The position numbers and the translations under genes are program-made. A stretch of DNA of 64,000 nucleotides from JAVBMU01 sp031551755 (lineage in GTDB: Bacteria; Actinomycetota; Actinomycetes; Actinomycetales; Cellulomonadaceae): the NCBI GenBank assembly GCA_031551755.1, contig JAVBNE010000001.1, positions 1 through 64,000 of the forward strand. The letters are read 5' to 3'. This document shows positions 16,006-24,524 of this stretch, in pieces; positions within the stretch are counted from its first letter, which is position 1; each line of letters begins with the position of its first letter. Under the pieces are notes generated by a model. It was not told the origin of the DNA and made no database searches. It worked only from the letters and a program-made list of their open reading frames with translations.

Positions 16006-16743
16006 ATGGCCGTAACTTTTGTGCATGAACGCGGACCCGCGGCAGTGAAGCCGGCTCAACTGGGGGAGGTCCTCGCCGTCGGCGCGCATCTTTTGGTGGG
16101 CCAGTACCGCGTGGAACTGGCCACCGGGGTGTGGTGGTGGTCCGACGAGATCTACGTGATGCATGGGTGGGTTCCAGGAGAAATCGAGCCCAGCCTCGAT
16201 GCGTTGCGATCACGTAAACACCCCGATGACCGAAACCGTGTTGTCCGGGTTGCGACGGACGCGTTACGGGCCGGGCGGCCATTCTCTTGTGGTCACCGGA
16301 TCATCGACGGCGCCGGGAAGGCCCGGACCGTGATCGTCACCGGGCAGGGGCGCCGCGACGGGAACAAGGTCGCGCAGATCGCGGGATACGTCGTTGACGT
16401 GACCCCGGTACGACAGGAGATTCTGGACCGTGAATCGACCCGTGCGGTCACACGCGCCTTTGTCAGTGCCGCGGTCATCGAGCAGTCCAAGGGTGTGTTG
16501 ATGGCGACCCGCGGCATCGACGAGGGCAGCGCGGCGCGCGTGATCAGTGAACATGCGGGCAGGGTCGGCATCACCGTTCGTGAGGCGGCGAGTCAGATGA
16601 TGGCGGGTCTGGGCAACACGGGCGGCTTCGATGGGGACGCCAATGGTTTGGTCGCGCATGCCTTGGACTCACTGCACGAAGTCGCGCGGCCACGCTCTCA
16701 TAACGCGCAACTGGCCCGTCGCCGCGATCGGTCGACTGATTAG
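16006..16743 (+). CDS. PAS-ANTAR regulator B
   Basis: A 245-residue paralogue of the divergent gene at 15009-15716. PAS domain at about 27-130 (VGQYRVELATGVWWWSDEIYVMHGWVPGEIEP ... RKHPDDRNR), ANTAR at about 148-205 (AAVIEQSKGVLMATRGIDEGSAARVISEHAGRVG). The C-terminal tail is basic (RRRDRSTD). ATG 16006 has a good TTGGAG ribosome-binding site; the frame is open to 15799 but the extra sequence is not conserved. Likely an antiterminator acting on RNA. The 289-bp divergent region to the other PAS-ANTAR gene holds both promoters; I see no repeat or operator in it that I would defend. Confidence 0.9.
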   Translation: MAVTFVHERGPAAVKPAQLGEVLAVGAHLLVGQYRVELATGVWWWSDEIYVMHGWVPGEIEPSLDALRSRKHPDDRNRVVRVATDALRAGRPFSCGHRIIDGAGKARTVIVTGQGRRDGNKVAQIAGYVVDVTPVRQEILDRESTRAVTRAFVSAAVIEQSKGVLMATRGIDEGSAARVISEHAGRVGITVREAASQMMAGLGNTGGFDGDANGLVAHALDSLHEVARPRSHNAQLARRRDRSTD

Positions 16744-16745
16744 CC

Positions 16746-16787
16746 CATGAGGGCGCGGGTACCCGCATTGGTACCCGCGCCCTCATG
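16746..16787. terminator. strong bidirectional terminator
   Basis: A perfect 18-bp stem: CATGAGGGCGCGGGTACC (16746-16763) with GGTACCCGCGCCCTCATG (16770-16787), loop CGCATT. It lies between two convergent genes and includes the stop codon of the dehydrogenase. Confidence 0.85.
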
Positions 16788-17982
16788 CCGCTGCAGGTTC
16801 GGCCGGGTCGAGGATGACCTTGATGCAGCCATCCGCCTTGTGCTGGAAGAGCGAGTAGGCGAACGGCGCGTCGAGGAGCGACATCCGATGAGTGCGCAGG
16901 TCGAGTACCCCAAGAGGGTCGTGCGGGTCCTTGACGAGCGGCAGCAGTTCATCGGTCCAGCACCGCACATTTGCCTGTCCCATACGGATGGTGACCTGTT
17001 TGTCGAAGAGCTGGAAGAGCGGGAGCGGGTCGTGGATGCCGGCGTAGACGCCGGAGACCGAGATCGTGCCGCCGCGTCGCACCGCTGCGATGGCGGTGAG
17101 CAGGACACCGAGCCGATCTGTGCCGGTCTTCGCGGCGAGTTCACCGGCCACGTGATCCGGTAGCCGGCCCATGGTCGATTCCGGGGTCCGTGTCCGGGAC
17201 AGTCCGTGAGCCTCCATGCCGACCGTGTCGATGACGCCATCGGCGCCTCGACCGGTGCGGACGTGGATCTCCTGGGGAACGTCGACCTCGCGGGCATCCA
17301 AGACGTCGATCCCGTGGCGACGGGCCATCTCCAACCGCTCGGGTACGAGGTCGATCCCGATCACCTGGCTCGCTCCGCGGTGAACAGCGATCCGCGCCGC
17401 CATCTGACCCACTGGACCGAGCCCGAAGACAGCCACCGTGCCTCCCGGCGGGACACCGGCGTAGATGACGGCCTGCCAGGCGGTGGGCAGGACATCGGAG
17501 AGGTAGAGGTAGCGTTCGTCGGGAGCGTCGTCGGATGGGACGACGAGGGGGCCGTACTGAGCTTGAGGCACCCGCAGGTACTCTGCCTGCGCCCCGGGAA
17601 CCTGGCCGTAGAGCTTCGTGTAGCCGAACATTGCCGCACCCTTGTCGTGGGCTCGGACCTGGGTGGTTTCGCATTGCGACTGCATTCCCCGGGTGCACAT
17701 CCAGCATCTGCCGCAGGCGATCGTGAAGGGTACCACCACCCGATCGCCCACAGCGAGAGTCGAGACCTGGGAGCCGACCTCTTCGACGATGCCCATCGCC
17801 TCGTGGCCGAGGACCTCGCCGGGTTCGATGTACCGGCCGAGGGCGCCGTAGAGATGAAGATCGGATCCGCAGATGGCCGTCGAGGTCACCCGGATGACCG
17901 CATCTGTCGGCTCGACGATAGTGGGGTCGGGAACGGTCTCGACGGCGACCTTCTCGTGTCCCTGCCAGGTCAGTGCTCTCAT
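16783..17982 (-). CDS. zinc-dependent alcohol/formaldehyde-type dehydrogenase
   Basis: A 399-residue medium-chain dehydrogenase. Catalytic zinc ligands are visible in TSTAICGSDLH (Cys at about 38) and GHEAMGIVEE (His at about 60). The structural zinc site is the cluster CGRCWMCTRGMQSQC at about 89-103. The NAD-binding GLGPVGQMAA follows at about 185. Length and the long C-terminal insert fit the glutathione-independent formaldehyde dehydrogenase-like branch. The substrate is not certain. ATG 17982 is preceded by GGGGAGGG. It converges on PAS-ANTAR B through a shared terminator and diverges from the GAF-ANTAR gene. Confidence 0.88.
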   Translation of the reverse strand: MRALTWQGHEKVAVETVPDPTIVEPTDAVIRVTSTAICGSDLHLYGALGRYIEPGEVLGHEAMGIVEEVGSQVSTLAVGDRVVVPFTIACGRCWMCTRGMQSQCETTQVRAHDKGAAMFGYTKLYGQVPGAQAEYLRVPQAQYGPLVVPSDDAPDERYLYLSDVLPTAWQAVIYAGVPPGGTVAVFGLGPVGQMAARIAVHRGASQVIGIDLVPERLEMARRHGIDVLDAREVDVPQEIHVRTGRGADGVIDTVGMEAHGLSRTRTPESTMGRLPDHVAGELAAKTGTDRLGVLLTAIAAVRRGGTISVSGVYAGIHDPLPLFQLFDKQVTIRMGQANVRCWTDELLPLVKDPHDPLGVLDLRTHRMSLLDAPFAYSLFQHKADGCIKVILDPAEPAAA

Positions 17983-18207
17983 GGTCGGCCCTCCCCGTGG
18001 TGGCGCCTGCCCAGTTAAGCACCGTGCTCGGGTACACGGGCGCCGATCGCCCTCTTCCAATCGTGGTCGGGCCGAGCCGACGTACGGCCTTGTTCAAGGC
18101 GCCATCCGATGGCGACGACGGCCAGTCGCGTTAGCCTGGGGCCACAGCGATGCGTGCAGGCCTTTCGTGATTTCGCAGATCCGGGGTGGTCCCCCGCAGG
18201 AGTGCGC

Positions 18208-19026
18208 ATGGGCGATTTGGACGGGCTTTCCCGGGGCGACCTCGGCAGCGAATTAGCGCGCGCGGCGGCCGTCCTGGCCGATGAGCCGACGCTGCCGCTG
18301 ACACTCGCACGTGTCGTCGGATTGGCCTTGACATTCATTCCCAGGGCCCAGCTCACCGGGGTACTGATGGAACACCATGGTCGGCTCCGGGTGGCGGCCG
18401 CGAGCGATTCCCGGGCCGAGGCGGTCCTGGAGGCACAGATCCAGGGCGGCGGGCCTGGCGTTGAGGTGATTCGTCAGCCGCCGGTAGTGGTCGCCGGGCG
18501 GCTCGCGACAGACGCTCGCTGGCCACAGTGGTCGGCGGTTGCCCAGGAGAACTGGGCGGTGTCCGGGGCGATCGGGGTCCGGCTGCACGGGGATCGGCCG
18601 TCCGGATCCTTGAGCTGGTACGGCGTTGAGCCCGCAACCTTCGAGCCGGCCGATGTCGATGTGGCCACCTCTTTCGCGGCGGTGGCCGCCGCGGCGATCG
18701 TGGCCGCACGCACGGCGGATCAACTGCGGACGGCCGTTGAGTCGCGCACCCTGATCGGCCAAGCTCAAGGGATCTTGATGGAGCGGTACTCGCTGAGCGT
18801 CAGCCGGGCATTTACCGTGTTGAGCCGGGTCTCGCAGCAGACCAATATCAGGCTGGTCGAGATCGCGCGCGACATCGTGGAGACGCGCAGAGTTCCGGGT
18901 GTGGAAGCGCTGCCATCAGCCCCCCGCACGGAATCCCGGCAGGCAGGATCGAATGATGTGCGCCCGTCGCCGAAGAAGCTGGCGCCTAGGAAGCTACCGG
19001 GTCCGCGGCTGCGGAGCGCCGACTAG
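18208..19026 (+). CDS. GAF-ANTAR regulator
   Basis: A 272-residue cytoplasmic regulator. Residues about 15-165 are a GAF domain (LTLARVVGLALTFIPRAQLTGVLMEHHGRL ... DARWPQWSAVAQE ... GVRLHGDRPSGSLSWYG). Residues about 178-235 are ANTAR (ESRTLIGQAQGILMERYSLSVSRAFTVLSRVSQQTNI). The basic, Pro-rich C-terminus (PSPKKLAPRKLPGPR) may aid RNA binding. ATG 18208 has AGGAG at ideal spacing; the open frame back to 18109 lacks it. It is the third ANTAR protein within 4 kb. Its 3' end overlaps the convergent DUF4235 gene by 41 bp. Confidence 0.9.
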   Translation: MGDLDGLSRGDLGSELARAAAVLADEPTLPLTLARVVGLALTFIPRAQLTGVLMEHHGRLRVAAASDSRAEAVLEAQIQGGGPGVEVIRQPPVVVAGRLATDARWPQWSAVAQENWAVSGAIGVRLHGDRPSGSLSWYGVEPATFEPADVDVATSFAAVAAAAIVAARTADQLRTAVESRTLIGQAQGILMERYSLSVSRAFTVLSRVSQQTNIRLVEIARDIVETRRVPGVEALPSAPRTESRQAGSNDVRPSPKKLAPRKLPGPRLRSAD

Positions 19027-19300
19027 AGCTGAAGCGGTGCACTACCCGCTTCGCATTGCGGCTGGCCAACCGCCGCGCCAGAACGCCGGCGCTGGCCGCC
19101 ACTGCGGCGAAGGCGACGGCGGAGGCGATTCCGACCTCGGGATCGTCAAGGTCTTTGGGCGCGGCCTTGCCGCTGACCTGTTTCCAGATCACGGTCACGG
19201 CCTTCTGCGCCACCCAGCCGGCTGCCAGCGTCAACACCACCGTGCCGACCTTGACGGCCAGGGTGGTGTCGTCGTCATGAGCGTGGTCGCGATGTGCCAC
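18986..19300 (-). CDS. DUF4235 small membrane protein
   Basis: A 104-residue protein with two hydrophobic helices (about 15-35 and 60-82) and the segment KDLDDPEVGIASAVAFAAVAASAGVLARRLA, the DUF4235 signature seen across actinobacteria. Role unknown. Its C-terminal 13 codons overlap the end of the convergent GAF-ANTAR gene. Confidence 0.85.
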   Translation of the reverse strand: MAHRDHAHDDDTTLAVKVGTVVLTLAAGWVAQKAVTVIWKQVSGKAAPKDLDDPEVGIASAVAFAAVAASAGVLARRLASRNAKRVVHRFSSSRRSAAADPVAS

Positions 19301-19404
19301 GGGAACCTCCGAGCAGGTGACGGGTCCCTCTCACCGTAATGGGTAATCAGGCCGCCGGCATGCACCCGGACGCGGCGGAAGGCGGGTGTAGGGTCTTCGT
19401 GAAC

Positions 19405-19517
19405 GACAGGGGAGCTCCGAACGCCGGTCCTTTGGCCGGGCCGGTTGCGAGCTGAGAGTGCGGGTTACCGCAGACCCTCGAACCTGATCCGGTTAGCACC
19501 GGTGGAGGAAGTCGGGA
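19405..19517 (+). promoter_or_regulatory. TPP riboswitch (THI element)
   Basis: The conserved TPP-riboswitch blocks appear in order: GGGGAGCTCC, then CTGAGAGTGCGGG, then GACCCTCGAACCTGATCCGG and TTAGCACCGG-GGAGGAAGTC. It ends about 65 bp before thiB and should shut off thiBPQ when thiamine pyrophosphate is plentiful. Confidence 0.95.
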
Positions 19518-19582
19518 TTCTCATCGTCGCTCGCCCGCACCCGGGCGTGCGCGGCCCCTTCCTGATGTCCAGGGAGGACGAT

Positions 19583-20656
19583 ATGCACGACACATCACGG
19601 GGTGCGGCCAAGCGCACCCAACGCCGGGCGGCAGCGCTTGCCGCAGCGGTGGTTGCCACAGCGGCGCTCGCCGGTTGTGGCGGCGGTTCGGCGGCGTCGG
19701 ATACGACGGTCACGCTCGTGACCCACGATTCTTTCGTGGTGAGCGACGAGGTTCTGGCCGCCTTCGAAGAGCGCAGCGGGCTGAATGTGAAACTGGTGCA
19801 GCCGGGAGACGGTGGCGCCTTGGTCAACCAGCTCATCCTGAGCAGGGATGCCCCACTGGGAGATGCCGTGTTCGGGATCGACAACTCCTTCGCCACACGC
19901 GCGATCCAGGCGGGCGTCATGGACCCTTACACCCCCACCGGGCTATCGGCGCAGGCGACGCGCTATCAGATCGGAACGGGCGGAGAACTCACGCCCATCG
20001 ATGTCAGCGATGTCTGCGTCAACGCCGATCACACCTGGTTCGCCGATCACGATCTCGCGGAGCCGAAGACGCTGGGTGACCTGACCAAGGCGCAGTATCG
20101 CGATCTGCTCGTCGTGACGAACCCTGCCACGTCTTCTCCCGGTCTGGCCTTCCTATTGGCGACGGTCGGTGCCTTCGGCGAGGACGGTTGGCAGGAGTAT
20201 TGGGCGAAACTCAAACGCAATGGCGTCAAAGTCGCCAGCGGGTGGTCCGATGCCTACTACACGGATTTCTCGGGTGCCGATGGCGCCGGGCCGCGTCCAC
20301 TGGTGGTTTCCTATGCTTCGTCGCCGGCCGTCACGTTGGCTGCGGACGGCAAGTCCTCCACCACAGGGGCACTGCTCGACACCTGCTTCCGCCAGGTCGA
20401 ATACGCGGGAGTGCTCAAGGGCGCGAAGAACCCGACGGGTGCACGTGAACTAGTCGACTTCCTGACCTCGGCCGAGTTTCAGGCGGATGTGCCCGGATCG
20501 ATGTACATGTATCCGGTGAACCCGGAGGCCAGCGTGCCCGTCGATTGGGCGAGGTATGCACCCCTGGCAGCCGAACCGTTCGAGGTCGACCCGCAGCGGA
20601 TCGATGCGAAGCGGGCGGACTGGATCGAACAGTGGACCGCTACCGTCCTCGGCTGA
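19583..20656 (+). CDS. thiB: thiamine-binding lipoprotein ThiB
   Basis: A 357-residue solute-binding protein of the ThiB/TbpA family. A signal sequence ends in a lipobox (AALAGC at about residue 33). The mature protein starts VTLVTHDSFVVSDEVLAAFEE, and carries the family segments GDAVFGIDNSFATRA, DVSDVCVNADHTWF and VTNPATSSPGLAFLLATV. The ATG at 19583 has AGGGAGGA before it, and a TPP riboswitch lies upstream, which makes thiamine the ligand rather than a related compound. It overlaps the start of thiP by 25 bp. Confidence 0.95.
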   Translation: MHDTSRGAAKRTQRRAAALAAAVVATAALAGCGGGSAASDTTVTLVTHDSFVVSDEVLAAFEERSGLNVKLVQPGDGGALVNQLILSRDAPLGDAVFGIDNSFATRAIQAGVMDPYTPTGLSAQATRYQIGTGGELTPIDVSDVCVNADHTWFADHDLAEPKTLGDLTKAQYRDLLVVTNPATSSPGLAFLLATVGAFGEDGWQEYWAKLKRNGVKVASGWSDAYYTDFSGADGAGPRPLVVSYASSPAVTLAADGKSSTTGALLDTCFRQVEYAGVLKGAKNPTGARELVDFLTSAEFQADVPGSMYMYPVNPEASVPVDWARYAPLAAEPFEVDPQRIDAKRADWIEQWTATVLG

Positions 20657-22425
20657 CGGCGATCGGCCGCAGTGGCCTGTGGACACTCGCGGCGGCCGTC
20701 CCGGCGGTCTTCCTGGGGGTGTTCTTCGCCTGGCCGGTAGTGCGGCTGGCGGGGATGGGACTGGTCGCGGACGGCGTGATCGACCTTTCGGGATTCAAGA
20801 TCCTGACCACTTCGCGCACCTGGCGGTTGATCGGGCTGACCTTGGCCCAGGGGGTCCTCGGCACGGTGTTCTCCGTTGGGCTCGGGGTGCCCGGCGCCTA
20901 TGTGCTCTATCGCTGCCGCTTCCGGGGGCGGGCCTTCTGGCGGGCAATCGTGACAGTGCCCTTCGTGCTGCCGACAGTGGTGGTGGGTGTGGCTTTCCGG
21001 GCCGTCTTGGGGCCGGGGGGGCCATGGGCGGGCCTGCATGCTGAACAAGGATTCGCCACGATCATCGCGGCGCTGGTGTTCTTCAACTACTCCGTGGTGG
21101 TGCGCACCGTCGGCGGGTTGTGGGAGCGGCTGGACCCGCGTGCCGAGCAAGCAGCCCGTGCCTTGGGCGCGAGCCCGTGGCGGGCCTTTCGAACGGTGAC
21201 GCTTCCCGAGCTGGCACCAGCGATTGCCTCCGCCGCGGCGGTCGTCTTCCTCTTCTGCGTCACGGCTTTCGGGGTCGTCATGGTCCTGGGCGGGATCCGG
21301 TTCGGGACCGTCGAGACCGAGATCTGGGTGCGCACGACACAGTTCCTCGACCTGCGGTCGGCCGCCGTGTTGTCGATGATCCAGGTGGTCACGGTCGGGG
21401 TGGCGTTGGTGGTTGCCGGCCGAGCGCGGGCGCGGCGGGAGCGGGTTCCTGGGTTGACGCACACCTCAGATTCGCGGCCGTTGCGACTGTGGGTTCGCCC
21501 GGCTCGATCATCGCTCGGTGCGGGTGCGGGTGCGGGTGCGGGTGCGGGTGCGGGTGCGGGTGCGGGTGCGGGTGCGGGTGGCGGGTGGTGGAACGGGCGG
21601 CCAGGAGCTGACCTGGCCGCCGTTGCCGTGACCGGCGTCGTCATCGGGGGGCTGATCGGCTTGCCGCTGGTCAGTTTGGTGCTGCGCTCCCTGCGGACGC
21701 CGACAGGATGGGGGCTTGGGCACTACCAGCGGCTCGCCGCCCCAGGCACCGGATCTGGGTTGTCCGTCACCGTCTGGCAGGCGGCCGCCAACTCGTTGCG
21801 GGCGGCGGCGCTGGCCGCAGTCATTGCGGTGGTGATGGGCGCACTCATCGCCCTTGTGGTCTCCCGTCGGCCCCGATCGGCGGTGCTGCGCGGCGCAGTC
21901 GGCGGCCTCGACTCGGTGTTCATGTTGCCTTTGGGGGTGTCAGCGGTCACGGTCGGCTTCGGTTTCCTCGTGACGCTCGACCGTCCACTGGGGTTCGACG
22001 TCGACCTGCGGACTTCTGGGTTGCTGGTACCCATTGCTCAGGCGGTGGTGGCGATTCCCCTGGTGGTACGCACGGTGACGCCCGTCCTGCGGGCGATCGA
22101 CCCTCGGCAGCGTGAGGTCGCCGGCACTCTCGGGGCCTCACCGGGCAGGGTATTCGCCACAGTCGATTGGGCGGTCGCCTCGCGCAGTCTGGGCCTGGCG
22201 GTCGGCTTCGCCTTCGCTGTCTCTTTGGGGGAATTCGGTGCGACTTCCTTTCTGGCGCGGCCGGATACCGCGACGCTGCCAGTGGTGATCTTCCGGTTGA
22301 TCGGCCGACCGGGTTCGGACAATTACGGGATGGCACTCGCAGCCAGCGTCTTGCTGGCGCTGCTGACCGCCGTCGTGATGATGTGCGCCGAGCGGCTGCG
22401 CGGAGACCGATCGGGGGAATGGTGA
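20632..22425 (+). CDS. thiP: thiamine ABC transporter permease ThiP
   Basis: A 597-residue double permease with two homologous membrane halves, each with an EAA loop (EQAARALGASPWRAF in the first, EVAGTLGASPGRVF in the second). Twelve or so hydrophobic segments. The halves are joined by a linker containing a Gly-Ala run encoded by ten GCGGGT hexamers. GTG 20632 is the likely start and lies inside the end of thiB; a start at 20545 would overlap thiB heavily and add no conserved sequence. Partner of ThiB and ThiQ. Confidence 0.92.
   Translation: MDRYRPRLTAIGRSGLWTLAAAVPAVFLGVFFAWPVVRLAGMGLVADGVIDLSGFKILTTSRTWRLIGLTLAQGVLGTVFSVGLGVPGAYVLYRCRFRGRAFWRAIVTVPFVLPTVVVGVAFRAVLGPGGPWAGLHAEQGFATIIAALVFFNYSVVVRTVGGLWERLDPRAEQAARALGASPWRAFRTVTLPELAPAIASAAAVVFLFCVTAFGVVMVLGGIRFGTVETEIWVRTTQFLDLRSAAVLSMIQVVTVGVALVVAGRARARRERVPGLTHTSDSRPLRLWVRPARSSLGAGAGAGAGAGAGAGAGAGAGGGWWNGRPGADLAAVAVTGVVIGGLIGLPLVSLVLRSLRTPTGWGLGHYQRLAAPGTGSGLSVTVWQAAANSLRAAALAAVIAVVMGALIALVVSRRPRSAVLRGAVGGLDSVFMLPLGVSAVTVGFGFLVTLDRPLGFDVDLRTSGLLVPIAQAVVAIPLVVRTVTPVLRAIDPRQREVAGTLGASPGRVFATVDWAVASRSLGLAVGFAFAVSLGEFGATSFLARPDTATLPVVIFRLIGRPGSDNYGMALAASVLLALLTAVVMMCAERLRGDRSGEW
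21520..21579 (+). repeat. GCGGGT hexamer repeat, ten copies, inside thiP
   Basis: Ten perfect tandem GCGGGT units encode a Gly-Ala run between the two halves of ThiP. Unit length is divisible by three, so slippage would change linker length without shifting the frame. Confidence 0.95.
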
Positions 22426-23561
22426 CGGAACAGGGGCTGGCTGCCTGGGACATCGTTGTCCGGTACGGCGCGACGACAGCTGTCGACGGTGTTCGGCTGA
22501 GCCTGGACCCGGGGCAGATCGTGGCGCTGCTGGGTCCGAGTGGCTGCGGCAAGTCAAGTCTGCTGCGTGCGATCGCTGGGCTGGAGCCGCTCGGTGGTGG
22601 TCAGGTGTTGTGGGATGGCCGTGACCTGAGCGGGGTGCCGGTGCACCGGCGCGGATTCGGACTGATGTTTCAGGACGGGCAGCTTTTCGCCCACCGGAAC
22701 GTGGCAGGCAATGTCGCATACGGGCTCGGGGGTCGTCGTCGGCGCGGTCAGTCGCGGGACGAACGGGTCGCCGAGATGCTGGCGATGGTCGGCCTCGCAG
22801 GGTTCGAAGAGCGGGAAGTTGCCACCCTGTCCGGGGGTGAGAGGCAACGTGTTGCTCTCGCCAGGGCACTCGCTCCGCGACCACGACTCCTGCTGCTCGA
22901 CGAGCCGTTGTCCGCGTTGGATCGGGGGTTGCGTGAACGACTGGCTGCCGATCTGCGTGCCGTTCTGGTCGGCACCGGGACGACTGCCGTCTTCGTCACG
23001 CACGATCACGACGAGGCCTTCGCGGTGGCGGACAAGGTTGCCGTGATGGATCGGGGCCGTGTGCTTCAGGTCGCCCCACCCCAAGAACTCTGGCGCGCGC
23101 CCGGAACCAGCACCGTGGCCAAGTTTCTGGGTTACCAAGGATTCATCCGGGCAGTGGATATTCCAGGAGCCGAGGGTCTTGCGCCGGATGCGCTGGTGGC
23201 GATCGGCCCGCGCGCGTTGCGGATCGACCCGAAGTCGCCGGTCGGCTGGTGGGGGACGGTTGAGAGCACGGCCTTCCGGCGCGGGGCCACCGAGGTCACC
23301 GTGGCGATCGAACTGCCCGTGCGGGTTGGCCGTGAGGGACGCGTGACCCAAAGGGAGGGTGGCACGGCGGGTGATGCGGCCACCGACGAGTATGTCTACG
23401 TCGGCGGCGGCAACAGTGCTGATAGCTGTTGGCATTGGGTGGCGATCGCCGCCGATGGTGCGGCTCGGTGGCCGATTGGCGCCCGAGTGTGGCTGGCGGT
23501 GGACCTGGCGGACTGCGCAATCATCGGCGGTAACGGCCGAGTAGATGCGGTAGGTGACTGA
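22419..23561 (+). CDS. thiQ: thiamine ABC transporter ATPase ThiQ
   Basis: A 380-residue ABC ATPase with Walker A GPSGCGKSS, Q-loop FQDGQLF, signature LSGGERQR, Walker B LLLLDEP and switch His in VFVTHDHDEA. After the ATPase (about 240 residues) there is an extra ~130-residue C-terminal region, longer than the ~230-residue enterobacterial ThiQ and possibly TOBE-like. ATG 22419 (or GTG 22422) overlaps the thiP stop, completing a thiBPQ operon under the TPP riboswitch. The long frame upstream of the ATG runs inside thiP and is not real. Confidence 0.93.
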   Translation: MVTEQGLAAWDIVVRYGATTAVDGVRLSLDPGQIVALLGPSGCGKSSLLRAIAGLEPLGGGQVLWDGRDLSGVPVHRRGFGLMFQDGQLFAHRNVAGNVAYGLGGRRRRGQSRDERVAEMLAMVGLAGFEEREVATLSGGERQRVALARALAPRPRLLLLDEPLSALDRGLRERLAADLRAVLVGTGTTAVFVTHDHDEAFAVADKVAVMDRGRVLQVAPPQELWRAPGTSTVAKFLGYQGFIRAVDIPGAEGLAPDALVAIGPRALRIDPKSPVGWWGTVESTAFRRGATEVTVAIELPVRVGREGRVTQREGGTAGDAATDEYVYVGGGNSADSCWHWVAIAADGAARWPIGARVWLAVDLADCAIIGGNGRVDAVGD

Positions 23562-23625
23562 GAGGCAGAGCCGAGGTCAACCTGGGCTACACCTGCCCAA
23601 GCCGGGTTTGAGGAGGGCCTGGGCT

Positions 23626-24282
23626 TCAGCCGATCTCCAGCGCCTGCACGCGCCAAGTGCCGCGATGTCGTTCGAGCCGCAGGGCGACCGCGCGAACCCG
23701 GTCGTCGTCGCGGAGCACCACCGCTGCCTCGACGGCCTGGCCCAGTCGGATCAGCCGGGTCCGCAGCACCGCGACCGGTCGCCGCGGGGGTGACTGGTCG
23801 GCGGCGGCTAACCGAAGCTGGCATCGCCGGGCCAGCGCCGTCAGGATCTGCGGTGCGAGCCATCGAGTCAGCTGGTGAACCGACCGCTCGCCGCGCAGGA
23901 CCTCGACGGCGCAGCGCGCAACCGTGCGGCAGACATCCGCAGGCTCAACCGATGTTCCTTGCGCCCCGAGGTTGCCCGGCAGGGCGGGCGTGCGCATCGG
24001 ACCGCCGGTGTTCTGGGTGGTCGCGATCGGTTGGTGAGGCCGCGACCCGGGGACGGCGGAGGTACGCAGCCGGATGGCGGTCCCGTGCCTCAGCTGCGGG
24101 TCACGAATCGGGTTGTGTAAGGGCGCAACTCCCGGCCCGATCGTCGGTGGCGTCGGTGGCGTCGGTGGCGTCGGTGGCGTCGGTGGCGTCGGTGGCGTCG
24201 GTGGCGTCGGTGGCGTCGGTGCTGGCGGAGCGGAGACGGAGTTGGCGGATGTGGGGCGGTCGAGGGTTGCGATGATGGCCAT
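23626..24282 (-). CDS. Rv3235-family protein with Thr-Pro-Pro repeat
   Basis: A 218-residue protein. The first ~50 residues hold eight tandem TPP units; the C-terminal ~95 residues (VCRTVARCAVEVLRGERSVHQLTRWLAPQILTAL ... RVRAVALRLERHRGTWRVQALEIG) match the Rv3235-type domain found across actinobacteria, often beside secA. No function is established. secA is not in this window. The repeat region could be a flexible spacer or protein-binding arm. It is divergent from the sigma-like gene, with a Crp-like site in the gap. Confidence 0.85.
   Translation of the reverse strand: MAIIATLDRPTSANSVSAPPAPTPPTPPTPPTPPTPPTPPTPPTPPTIGPGVAPLHNPIRDPQLRHGTAIRLRTSAVPGSRPHQPIATTQNTGGPMRTPALPGNLGAQGTSVEPADVCRTVARCAVEVLRGERSVHQLTRWLAPQILTALARRCQLRLAAADQSPPRRPVAVLRTRLIRLGQAVEAAVVLRDDDRVRAVALRLERHRGTWRVQALEIG
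24146..24217 (-). repeat. 9-bp tandem repeat, eight copies
   Basis: Eight perfect copies of GGTGGCGTC (forward strand), read on the reverse strand as Thr-Pro-Pro repeats in the Rv3235-like protein. Confidence 0.95.
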
Positions 24283-24432
24283 GTGTCCTCCAAAGAGATC
24301 CGGGGCGTCGAAGGTGCGCAGTGGCGACTTCGCCTACCAGGGACAAATGGAGGGGCGCTCGAGAAAGTGACCGACAGACCGCCCCGATGTGCGGACATTG
24401 ATCCGCAAACCTGCGGGCCTCCGGGCGTTTAA

Positions 24433-24448
24433 CGTGAATCAGGTCACA
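24433..24448. promoter_or_regulatory. Crp-like site, one mismatch
   Basis: CGTGAATCAGGTCACA matches TGTGA-N6-TCACA at 9 of 10 positions. It is 77 bp before the sigma-like gene at 24525 and in the divergent gap to the Rv3235-like gene. Confidence 0.5.
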
Positions 24449-24524
24449 ACAGTTGTGCGGGCAACACCTGCGGGCAACACTCCTTCGCCATCGTCTTAGG
24501 GACGAAACCGAAAGGGGTGCAGCG

